A DNA stretch of 64,000 nucleotides from Lepiota brunneoincarnata (Eukaryota > Basidiomycota > Agaricomycetes > Agaricales > Agaricaceae), in assembly GCA_023014365.1 (NCBI GenBank), contig JAEBUN010000025.1, positions 682,001 to 746,000 on the forward strand, in the 5' to 3' direction. A model generated the notes under the pieces. It ran no database searches, was not told the DNA's origin, and was given only the letters and a program-made list of their open reading frames with translations. The position numbers and the translations under genes were made by a program. This document shows positions 35,501 to 46,207 of this stretch, piece by piece (the stretch's first letter is position 1; each line of letters begins with the position of its first letter).

Positions 35501-36200
35501 AGAAGGAAGGGATGAGACATCCAACTATGTTGTGTCATCGTATACCCCGACGGTCAATGCCTTGCTGGAAGCGAGGGAGGTAAAACAGAAGCCATTCAAA
35601 CGACTTACCGGCATCGCCATGGCCAACACACCGGGTCTGAATCCACTTCCAGGGGTCAATGCAGAAATGGCGAGAATAAGCAGACATTTCCCTGAAGACT
35701 CGAAGTGGATATTCAAAGCGCTTCAGAATGAACAGGCGACTGGAGAGCGAGTGCTGGCCGATATGGAAACCAGCAGCTGGATCCACCTTGCATGTCATGC
35801 AGTTCAGGATGCGGAAGAACCTACGCAGAGTGGCTTCTGCCTCCATGATGGGCGTTTAATGATCACAGATATCATCTCCAGACCATTTCCTAACACCGAC
35901 TTCGCCTTTCTGTCGGCTTGCGAAACAGCGACTGGAGACGAGGACATATCAGACGAGGCGGTACATATTACCGGTGCCATGCTGGGAGCAGGATATCGGA
36001 GTGTCATTGGAACGATGTGGTCAATACCCGACGAAGTGGCTCCAGATGTTGCTGAAAATGTTTACAAGCGCCTACTTTCTGATGGAGAACCAAATAGTGA
36101 ACGTGCGGCACGAGCTTTGCATGAAGGCATGAAGGAGCTGTGGGGGTCCAGCGAGGCGTCACTTCATTCGCGGGTGCCGTTTGTACATTACGGCGTCTGA
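32599..36200 (+). CDS. TPR-CHAT protein (caspase-like HetF/separase-related peptidase fold)
   Basis: Two exons, 32599-35349 and 35403-36200, are joined by a clean 53-nt intron in phase 0 and encode 1,182 residues. Residues 19 to about 640 form fourteen 45-residue TPR-like repeats with consensus LNNLGISLxxRFxxTGxLSDIDEAIKNxQQAVLLTPDGHxDKPxW. A linker and a helical segment follow. The C-terminal CHAT domain reads RIWWCPTGPLTFLPLHAAG, YVVSSYTPTV, IHLACHAVQD and FAFLSACETATGDED. The His-Cys pair expected of CHAT peptidases is present (about H1049 and C1090), although the usual HG after the histidine is HA. CHAT proteins are caspase/separase-clan peptidases. Some bacterial ones act in defence, such as Craspase and gasdermin-activating proteases. 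Fungal TPR-CHAT roles are largely unknown. The start at ATG 32599 gives only 18 residues before repeat 1. Confidence 0.9.
32653..34542 (+). repeat. Fourteen tandem 135-bp repeats encoding TPR-like units
   Basis: Each unit is exactly 135 bp (45 codons). The first LNGLG starts at 32653, and the fourteenth (LYNLG) starts at 34408 and degenerates in its second half. Units are similar but not identical at DNA level, with the LSDIDEAIK core and the LTPDGH turn best kept. Constant length shows that unit number can change in phase by recombination. Confidence 0.9.
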
Positions 36201-37279
36201 TGTATACCATAACTTGGTTGCGATCCTTTCTGTGGTACTATATAATGATACCTGTTGCTAGCCTGAGCGCTTTATCTCATATGGGAGTGAATCCAAACCC
36301 TTGCTTCATTATGATGGCCGTCTTACGTTGAGCGGGACACACTGCCAAAGTCACCTCGTCACCTTTCCCAACCTGATATTCCAATGGCATCCCCAACATT
36401 CGCACGATTTCCGCTGCAAATGTCGCATACTTGCAATATGACTGGTGGGTGGGGATGGTTACGACGGATAGGAGTGGGTTAGTTATGCTGCCACCAGGAC
36501 TGGGGCTGGGGGTGGTCGGACGGATACCGGGATGAAAACATATTTCTGGTGGCCGCAAGAAGCCAAAGAGCGAGCGAGACACTCTTTGGAGAGGCTATTT
36601 GTACCCGTGATGACATAAGCATCTATAAATTTCGTGCGGGGACGCGGTGGAGAGGTGGCGATGAAGATACATAAGAGCATGGTGGGAAGGGCAAGTGGCT
36701 TCGCTTTTACCAGCTTGACCGCCCCTTGGAACTCTTCAGTGCCTATACTACTCGCTTCCTGGCCCTGCACACGGTTACGCAATATGGCGCCCCCAGCTGA
36801 TCCCATCCTTGGCTGACTGGGTCGAGATGCTTAGCAGTCGGCGCTTTAGGTCAAGTGCCATGAGGCGATGATAGCTAGCTTTGATTCCGCACAAGTGTGC
36901 CCGGCAATGATGGTACCAAGATGTCTGGATCACCCTTTAGGCGTGAAACTCCGGCTATGGCACATGGTAGCGGACGGCACGGCGTGCGTGACTCGGAAAC
37001 TATCGCCTCGCGATATTGGGCAGGGTAGGTCTGCCTTGGGCCGGGCATAAAGCATTGTCTCAAGTGCCGTGGTGCGCCCACGAGAACAGGGGACAGTCAC
37101 TGAGGAGGGGAACCCTGTACTTTCCAAAGGGGAGGGTCCGGAGAGCTAGGAGGAAGAACTGACGCCCGTGACACAATGGATTCCAGGGCTGTGACAGCTC
37201 CTGAACATATCCAATCCTTAACGGCGACGGGCAGTCAAAGAAAGGCGACGGCGTTGCTCACCGCCAGCCACCTCTCCCC
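36201..37279. other. Intergenic region
   Basis: Minus-strand frames at 36277-36582 and 36483-36806 overlap in different phases and show no known domain or clear splice sites. I see no supported gene. The promoter of the KRE6-like gene should lie towards the right end. Confidence 0.4.
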
Positions 37280-39150
37280 ATGGCTGACCAGAGAAACTCC
37301 TGGGTCAAAAGCTACGAGGATGTTGATTTCGAAATTCCTTTCCTTTCCGACAACGACAGGCACTCCTCAGACCCAGCTCAGCAGACTCCTGCTGTGGCCC
37401 AGTCGCCGCCGTCGCCTGCCCCCTCTGCAAACCTCTCGAAACCCTCGCCTTCCTCGACTTTCCCTCGAAGTTTTACTTCCTCACCGCTCAATCCTTCCGC
37501 TCCTTCGTCTTCCATGCCCTCTTTTTTCCGCCCACACTCGAGGACGAGTAGCGCAGCGCGCATCACTCGCATCGCCTCCGAGGAGTGCCGTGCCTTCTCA
37601 GCCGTCACCACCCCGAACCTCAACTCAACAGTGTCTCGGGGTTCCATGATTCTATACCGCCGTGTGGATCCTCCAACCCCCAGCTCCCTCGCCGTTACTG
37701 ATGACATCCTCCTCCCACCTCTTCCTCCCCTCATGAACCGCGACTCGGTTTATTCCACATCGGGCGACTCCTTCGTATCTCTCTCATCCGATTCAAAGTA
37801 TCCTGTAACGTCGATATCCATCAATGGCGAACGTGGTCTTGTTGCATATGCATACGACCCAGAGCTCGACGAACAAGATCCACCTGATGAGGAGGATATG
37901 ATGCATGACCCCAATCAACGGTACCACCATAGCACGAAGCAGGGTAAAAGGGGCCTCGCTATCTCGCCTAGGGGATTTATCAACATCGCTATGCTGGTGG
38001 CCATGGTTATTGCCATCTTGTGCTTGTTCGTAGGATACCCAGTCATCGCGTATTATCGTGATAATGGGAGGAGCACGCTAATCACTGGGAATACGAGGAT
38101 CAATCGTACTGGTCAGGCTATCCCCTCGACTATTACTCCAGGGGACGGCTCACTAATCGGGTAGGCTCCTATATGCTAGTTTAATCTGCTAATTTGACAA
38201 TCTTCTAGGGCGTTTGCTGATTATATCGACCCAGCCACCCCCCCAAATGTGTACTCCTTTGTGGGAACTAACGACGTCACCTACGACCTCGCATTTTCCT
38301 ACGAATTTAATTACACAGGCCAGACATATAGACATAGTTCGTCCCTTGTCTGCCTTCTCATCTACCCCCTAACCTTCTTCCTCAGAGGACAACTTGTTCT
38401 GGGAGGCTCGTGATAAAGGCCTCTATTCTCCTTCACAGATTACCACCGGGGATGGACAATTGATCATCCGTATCGATCCTCTAACGACATCGTCAAGTGG
38501 TCAGTTCGTCAGTGGAATGCTGGATAGCATAGTTCCATTTTGTATTGGGCGTGGGTTCGTTGAAGTTGGGATACAAGCGGCAGACGGAACTTCAGCGCGG
38601 GTATTCGTGAGTACTTCCTGTTTAAACTGGTATCTCTATCACCTGACGGGAAATAAGTGGGCTGGAGGAGCATGGTCTTACACCAATGCAGCGGCGGATA
38701 ATCATGTACCTGCAGGCCCAAGTCTCAAGATGGATGTGAGCTTGAGCTTGAGCATTGGCGCCTCTGGTCAGTCTTTCCGACTCTCTTACCCATTTCCCTC
38801 ACGTCTCATCGCGGATAGTGCACAAACTCCCTAAGAACACTCCTCCTGATCAACAACCTTCCTCAGTTACCGCTGACTATGTGCGGTACTATGAGAGAAA
38901 GGTGAATCCGGGTTACGCACGAGGGGCTTGTGATGCCCAACGTTCAGCGTACCAGAGCGTGACGCTTGATCTCTTGACCAGTAAGTCCGCACCCTGTTAT
39001 GACTATCTTTTGATTTACCCTCCTACCAAGTTCCTCGGTAACACTGGTTCGTGCGATGATATGGAACCCTCAGCCAACCCGTATCCTGCCCTTCTGATCT
39101 CCGCATGCTCCGACGAGCCGATACCCATCATGTCCCCACCCTGTGTATAA
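37280..39150 (+). CDS. KRE6/SKN1-like type II membrane protein lacking the GH16 catalytic core
   Basis: Kre6/Skn1 proteins are Golgi or plasma-membrane type II proteins needed for beta-1,6-glucan synthesis. Exons are 37280-38160, 38209-38336, 38386-38606, 38658-38766 and 38819-39150 (556 residues if the last exon is read through). A Ser/Pro-rich cytosolic tail of about 230 residues precedes one membrane helix (233-258). The lumenal part keeps the family start (FADYIDPATPPNVYSF, YDLAFSYEFNYTGQTYRH, NLFWEARDKGLYSPSQITTGDGQL, FVSGMLDSI, GFVEVGIQ, VFWAGGAWSYTN) and the end of the fold (MDVSLSLSIGAS, ADYVRYYER). The long central section with the EIDxxE catalytic motif is missing between AADNHVPAGP and SLKMDV. 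It is therefore likely non-catalytic, or decayed. The 3' end may contain another intron after 38981. Confidence 0.7.
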
Positions 39151-42100
39151 GTAACCACTCGATCAGATCCCACCATTCATCGCCCCTCATCAATACCCTT
39201 CCTTACCCCCGTGTCGTTTCTGGTCACAACTAAATTTCCGGACTTTCACCGTCACCTGTCTACAATTGCTTTGTCGAACCGCTACTTCAATCGCCATCTT
39301 CATCTCTATTCGGGTTGTTTTTATATCTACCACATCTTTGCTAACAAATCGAGCATCTATTAACTCTCTTGGACATTGGACTTGTATGTAATCGCACTAT
39401 TACAACTATTCTGCTCCCAGTACAGGTTCTTCCCATTAGTCTATGCATCGATGTGGGGCGATGTTAGTTTACGCGCACTCTTAGATTTTTTTTCTTCTGT
39501 ATATTGGGTACGGTGATAGGACTATATGGCTGATGAGACTCATTTCGTGAGGGAGCTGGGTTGAAGGTTGAAGCTTCGTCAGGCTTTTTCCCAGCTGACT
39601 CCCACACTTGGATGTTTCTGAGGAAACAACACCCCAAACAACGAAATCTCGTTGCATAGACAGTCCCTGTGGCGCGTGAGTACCAAAACACGGCGGGATA
39701 GCTGAGAAGGAGCCATCAACTTAGCAGGTTAAGATGGGGACGAAATTAAATTCGGTGGAGGGCCAGATGGAGTATGGTTCAATGGAGGTCCTCCCTAGGC
39801 TTTGCAATCTTCACTTGGTTGTTGCACGTGTTCTCAGGATGAGTAGCGCAGCGGACGTAATCCTTGGATGGAAGATGGGGCAGATGAAGGTGACCCTTCC
39901 CGTATCTATTACACCGAACGAGTTCTGCGGCATCCTGGATGCCGAGTTACTCCTTTCTGGACATGCCTCCTTTTTATATAGCCTGCGGTAGGCGATCGAT
40001 GATGGACGGATGATGGCGTGTAATGAAACTCCTGTGGGCTAAGACAACACCTTCACCTTGAAAATCGCACCGACGTATAAAATGCATAGGTACCTCAGGG
40101 AATTTTTGTTTCTTAATAAGGAGCTCACTCACTCATCAACGGTTATTCCAAGATGAGGAAACTTGTTTCCTCATCAATGGATAAGTTATCGAAGCACTAG
40201 ATGACCTAGCCCGTCTAATCTATACACTCACAAATACTACCCCTCACCAAACCTGAGAAAAATTTTCTCTACCTTCTTTGCTCGGATTTTCTCCTTGCGC
40301 CCAATCCTCGCAAGTTTTTTTGCTCTCACCCACCTACTCCCCAGTGATGTGGTACAGCCACTCGGCATCCGTTTCGGACTGCTCAGTCGGCCCTACCAAT
40401 CGCTCAGGCCCGGCGGTTTCCTCCCTCAGACTACCTCTCGGCAAGGCGGCAGCCATTCCCCACTTTGCCTCCTTGCCTGGAGATCCTCTCAGCCCTCACG
40501 AGACCATCTCCCGTTAGTCACGTGATAACCAGAGGCTTACGCCTCCCAGCCGCCGTGTCCTCCGCAACCCAAACAATCGCCCACTGATTGTTTGCACATA
40601 ACCTCACACCTTCTTACCTAGATAAATTATTTCCACTTTAACCTGCTAGATATAATGTGCGAAGAATTAACTTATTACCAAAAATGCTACGAAAGACCAC
40701 TTGACAATTGCTGCCAACGCGGTTATAGGCGCTTTTATAATTGTGGGAGTGAGTGCCATCATAAGACTTGTGAATTTCTCATCCTGTCCTTTCAGTTTTC
40801 TCAAAATCTCCAACAGACACGCCGGCTGTGTATACCGTATTACCTTGTATTGTAATAATTGTATGCACCTTGCCACTAGCCAGTTTGAGAATATGTTCCC
40901 GTCGGACGCCGAACTGCGTCAAAACACTCATAAGGCTTCTTGTTTTGCAGTGGCTAAAATACTTGTTTCAGATCGCAGATTACAAGGTTCAAGATGACTT
41001 AAGGTCTCAAGCTCGACTCTGAGGTATGAAACGCTCAGCGAGACGTGGGCCCGTTCCTCCAAGGCCCCAATTAAACAAAAGCGAGCTCGTTGTAATATCC
41101 CCCTCCATGCTTCGGTCAAGGACCTCGCGTTGAGGACGCGCCCCATCGTGACTCCGGTTATCATTGGGGGAGGCCTTGGTCCCCGTTCGTAGAACCGGGC
41201 CTCGAAATATCACTACTTGAGGTCAGGCATCTACTGCAAGCCCTATTACTACTTGTATGTTGTTTATATATACCCGTATTTATATCCCACCTGACTTTAA
41301 GCAGCGACACGAGATGAAGATCCGGTTCGAAAATTAAGTAGAAGGAACTTCAGCTTTTGACTGAACTTTTTTTTGTGCTGAGCGCCTGATTACTGTCGGC
41401 TTCGTTCGCCTTCAGTACATACCACGATTGCCGACGTACAAATGCGGCTGCAGTTGCTGTGTGGCTCTCAATGGCCCACCTCCGCAACATTTACCTTCCG
41501 AGAAAGCTAGAGGCGGAAGCCATTGGCCTCAAAATGCACTACATCGACGTGATGGATATAACACATCAGATTCGACGAGGAGGTGCCCTTCCTTCCTTCA
41601 AGGTCCCACCACTGCCGCCCTTGTTGCTCAGGCACCCGCCGGGGCATTGAATCTTGTCCCCAGTCATCCTAGGCTCCGGTGCTGTCCTGCCGGTTCACAC
41701 GAGAGCCTCCGTCGTAGCTAATGATGTGAACAGCCGGAGGACATAGCCTTAACTATTGAACTTGAAATGCCCAAAGGAGACGGCGCCAATCTGACTCAAT
41801 TCTGGGACGCCCACAAATTCGTCTCGGCATCATCCTGAACCCTTTCGCTATCAACTACGTTACCACCCTCTCTCCAACACTTCCTTCTCAACGCCCTGTT
41901 TCACGCCACAGCCTCCTCCAGCTGTCTCATGACATCGCCCACCTCTAGCTACTTCGTTTCCACTCGAATATCCTCTCTTTTGCATAGCTACTAGCTGTAG
42001 TACCAAGGACAGAGGTGTAGGAAAGGTGTTTAATCGGGGTGCTGTTACTGAGCTGTGGGGAATCCCGAGTTGAAACACTCGGGTAGAGCTTGATTCGGTT

Positions 42101-42484
42101 ACATTCCTTTCTCCTCGGTTGCGGATCGGGGCTCTGGGTTTGATGTTCAGGGTTGAAAAATTTATTCTGATTTTCAGTTCTCTACCGATGATCGCCTAAT
42201 CATTCGAGCTGCAGCCATGTGACGTTACCAGAAATGGGTCAAGAACCTCATCTCGACGACTGAGGGAGATGTTTCGGGCATTCTCCAGGGCGTCTGACTG
42301 GTTGTGAAGATGATCTATTGGTAGTAAATTCCCTGTGGCTGTTGAATAGTGGTAGAGATAGCTTAGCCCTCATGCAGATCGAGCGCTTAAACCAGGGGGG
42401 CCAGAGTGGCAGTGCAGCCTCATTTTGGTGTGTCTGAGACCAGTTGCGCATTAGCTGCATGTTACCCAGCCCCAGCTCACTACC
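39151..42484. other. Long gene-free stretch (3.3 kb)
   Basis: No gene is supported. Short frames at 39734-39991, 40278-40525, 40655-40855 and 41428-41721 have no recognisable domains and do not splice into longer products. A short perfect inverted repeat (8-bp arms, 40571-40578 and 40586-40593) and several AT-rich tracts occur. The segment could be a decayed mobile element, but no transposase or terminal repeat was seen. Confidence 0.4.
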
Positions 42485-44510
42485 ATGTCCTCGCGTCCTA
42501 GAATCGCTGCAGACCAGGAGATAAACAAGTCACGACGCCGGAGCATCCTCAACCTCTTGTCAACCCGCTCCGTTCCTCTCCGTCGTTCCTCCTTGCAAGG
42601 CGCTCTCAAGGTTGGCCTCGTCGACATTGATCCGGATTCTCCAGATGTGGACCTGTTGGACATGGGCGGGGGTCTGCGGTCAGTGTTGTCGGACAAGTGT
42701 GCCGTTGGCTCTGTTCCCGAGGATGTCATCCGTGAAATCGCCGCACTTCTTTCCACCCCAGACATCCTCTCCTTCAGCCTTGCAGTGCGTCTCTCTTGTC
42801 CTCTCTCCGATCTTACTCCACACCCTGACGTACTCCTAGTCGTCGTGTCTGCGCCATATCCTTATGCCCTTCCTTTACGAAACCGTTGTCCTCAAATCCA
42901 GTAGGAAATGCCGTGGCGCTCTCGAGATGCTTTGTCGGCAGCGAGAGCTCTGTAGATTCGTCAAAAAGCTCGCCGTTCGCCCAAACTACTACCTCTCGTG
43001 GCCAAAGCCAGACGAATATCTCGAGGAAGATTGGGTTGTCGAGAGGCTGGAGGAACTGGCTGAGAGTCTGGAGAACATGCATACCTTTGATTGGGACGGA
43101 TTGGAGCTGCCGGATGACAGGTTGTGGGAGGTGTTACGACTCAGGTACCAAGACAAGTGCCCGGCTTATCAACCCTCATGCTGATGAAAATCTGATTTTC
43201 CAGGTGTCCCAAGCTCAAAAGCGTTTTTACTAATGTAGGAACGAAACCGTTGGACAGCCATAGCCAGGTGTGTTCGGCATTCCCTCTTTTTTTTTTGCCT
43301 GCTTCCTACTGGGTGCTCACGTTTCTCTGTCCAGTTGTTCGATTTCAGGGATCTCACAAGCTTTTCGATAATAGTGAGGCATGGATTGGGGGGTGCAGGT
43401 CCGTTGCTGTATCGTGGTTCTCTGACTCGCGTCATAACAGAGGTGGTTCTAGAATTGTTTCCCGTTCTCGAAGATCTTCCAGATCGCTTCTGGGACATGA
43501 TTATTAAACACTGCCCCAACCTGGAAGAGCTCGCAATCTGTAGTTTCTCCTCATCGGCACGCATATTCGACTTTGAGCCCGTTCTGGAAGGTCACTGGCC
43601 GCAGCTGCACACCCTTACCCTCGGCTCTTTCGGATATCAGAATGATTTTACCCTAGGACCTCCGGCCGACCCACGGACCCTCGGCCAATTCCTTACCGCC
43701 CACACGTCACTCAAATACATACGCTTTCTCTGGAACTTTAAACGATGGATGTCTCCCGAGACCATGCCTATGCATTTAGGGGAGCGCGCCCTACCAGCGC
43801 TCGACACGTACATCGGGGTTTATCAGCAGCTCGCCGAGCTGCCACACCCAGAATCTGTAGAAATTCTCGACCTCACCTGCGAACCGATGTACGAGAGCAG
43901 GCTGGAAGCAGTGTGTCCTATTCTCAGCCACCTGACATCACTGACCTCGCTAGATATCTGGGCACATGTAGCTAACCCAGCCAAGGACAACACCGCCTTC
44001 TACAGGACGCTTGTTGATGCCACCCCCAAACTGACAGATTTCCATTTCATGTGTACGACCGGATTCCCCGCTGCGAGTGTCCTTGTCCTTTTTGTTTTCT
44101 TTATCCTCCGCATGACTAATCTCCATGTTTAGAAGCAGCTCAAACAATTGATCAAGCAGCTCCATCGGTTACCGGAGCTCAAGCGGTTTTCGCTCACAAA
44201 AGGGCACACATACAGGGACGAAAGCATGCTAGAAACCGCGTTCCTTATACTCCGGTACACCCCGCGTTTGAGGCAGATCAACGTTCGATGGGCAAAGGAG
44301 CGCTGTCCGAATCATCTCAAGCAGGAAGGCTCATATGATGTCATTTCTGATGCGGAAGGGCAACCTGTGAACCTGGTTGTGCTGGAGAGGGGAATTCCAT
44401 TGGTTGGGAAGCCATTCACGAGGAGACAAAGGGTCGAAGTGAAGGCTTTGGAGGGTTGGCGCGGTAAAGTCAGAAAGGTTCAGAGAGCGGGTAGGACGTG
44501 GGTTGGGTGA
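42485..44510 (+). CDS. F-box/LRR protein, 594 aa
   Basis: Five exons fit with consistent phase: 42485-42784, 42840-43144, 43204-43267, 43335-44072 and 44133-44510. The F-box-like motif is near residues 77-100 (VPEDVIREIAALLSTPDI), followed by LRHILMPFLYETVVLKSSRK, a linker common in this group. Leucine-rich repeats follow (LAESLENMHTFDWDGLELP, CPNLEELAICSF, WPQLHTLTLGSFG, SHLTSLTSLDIWA, LPELKRFSLTKG). The protein ends in a basic tail. It is longer than, and distinct from, the 14-27 kb F-box copies, and its frame is unbroken. Intron 4 (44073-44132) must start with GCGAGT to keep phase, a GC-AG intron. Expected role is an SCF ubiquitin-ligase adaptor, by family only; the substrate is unknown. 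Confidence 0.8.
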
Positions 44511-46207
44511 TGAAGATGAAATAAATAAAACCCATGGTGTGTGTTTAACACACTCTTTTTTTCTGGCTGGACACTAAAAGCTTGGTTCTAGCTCTCACTG
44601 GGCGATTGTCGCCATGGATGGTTGGTGTTGATTTACGATTGCTCAGGATTTCTTGTTTTCTAACTCGCATTATTCTGTCCGGATACACCCCCACCCTCAT
44701 TCATAACGTGTCACAATCATTTTGGTGTCTTGTTTCGGACTTGTTTAGTTTGGCGTCTTGTGCTTTTCTTGGCTATTGGATGTACGCTTGTGACACATCT
44801 ATGTATTGTATCCTACTTTGATGTACTATTAGTATAGATGAGCTATTCATGCTGTTCATTTGATGATCAAGATTATCGAAGCGGCGCCGTGAGACTGTCG
44901 AAAGGATTGCTTCTTGATGTATAGTGCAGCATGTTTTCCCCGCGCGGTCCAGATGTGTCTTCGAAGCCCTGCATGCCCCGTGATACGAGGACCTGGAGCC
45001 CCTGTCCCTCCCATTCCTTGCTCCATCACCATCGGTATCGGCGGCTGGGTATTATTTTAGCACTCTGGCTCAGGAACCACGAGATGCCTAGCCCTTGCGC
45101 TAGTGGAGATGCCATTGTCAACTTGCTGACGAGCCTTGGGTCCTTAACACCGGCAAAGATTACATCTTGATCTGTGATGTGATCCGAGCCCCGACGTCCA
45201 GGCTTCCTGTTGTTGATAATGTTGTTGGAGATGGCAGGGGGTGGGGGCGTGGTAGTCGTTTTGGTCGTCTGACCACATTGACTCGGGTCAGAAGGAAATG
45301 CTGCCCTTGGGGTGTCATGATTCTAACAGCAACGGTCGTTAACAGGAAGACTGTATGTTGTGGTGCTGGAAGAGGAAATGGAGTACTTGTGCATCTTGTT
45401 TTTTAGTTGTGCCGGGATAGAGGCAAGTCGGGAGGCTTCATGTTTCAGGAGCATGTATCTAAGAAAATCCTCTGCAGGTGTGCGTGAGGATTGCGAATGG
45501 AGAATATCGCGATATATATATGGAGGGGCACGAGGTAGATTGCATGCAGAGAACGAATGTGAAGAGGGGGAGTAAATCGAGTGGTGCATTGCATCGCACG
45601 TACTTAAGAGTAGCTGTTGAGGTGAGGTATGCTGGAGAATGTAAGTAGTAAGGGGTGCACGGGAAGTGGGTTGGTTGAGTTGAAATTACGCGACGAAAAG
45701 TCTGCCGGTGTGTTGCCGGGCCGCTCAAAACCCTTTTGTACCCACCCCTTCCTAGCAATACGCACACCATGCTCCACGGCCCCAATCCACCCACAAGCCC
45801 AATTATGCTTTTGTCCTTGACAATCCTATGCAAACATGGCGCAATTTTATGGTGCAAATTCCAGAACGCTCCAGTCCCAAGCCTATGCTGGTTTGGGTAC
45901 GAACGGAGCCGCGGTACGAACAATGTTGTTGACAGACTTCTCAAGCTGCAAGCTGGTGCTTCTTTCCCCATTATGGTTTGGAGTGGTTTTATGCGCCCAT
46001 GTCCTTGTTGTGATCTCAATCTCCTCGTGACTACCCGCTATCTCGGAGGGGATAGACTTGGTATGAAATACATCGGGTAATCTTTGCCTTTAGGAAGGAG
46101 GTTCTCACTTCCTTGTCGCTCCACACTATAAATTCCTGCACACCCCATGTGGCTGTAGGTTCTTCCGCCTTCGTTTCGCCATCCTCGCGCGAGGAAAGCC
46201 GCTAACC
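44511..46207. other. Intergenic region upstream of sugar transporter
   Basis: A 186-codon minus-strand frame (45459-46019) lacks any domain and looks like chance. No gene is supported. The transporter promoter lies at the right end, but I could not single out regulatory sites with confidence. Confidence 0.4.

Noticed and set aside
36277..36816. Two overlapping minus-strand frames upstream of the KRE6-like gene
   Set aside because: No known family, no intron joining them, and low-complexity Pro-rich reading typical of chance frames in GC-rich DNA.
40571..40593. Inverted repeat with 8-bp arms
   Set aside because: Short stem with a 7-nt loop in a long spacer; expected by chance in this length of sequence.
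45459..46019. 186-codon minus-strand frame upstream of the sugar transporter
   Set aside because: No domain or splice logic; low-complexity reading and other frames open across the same region.
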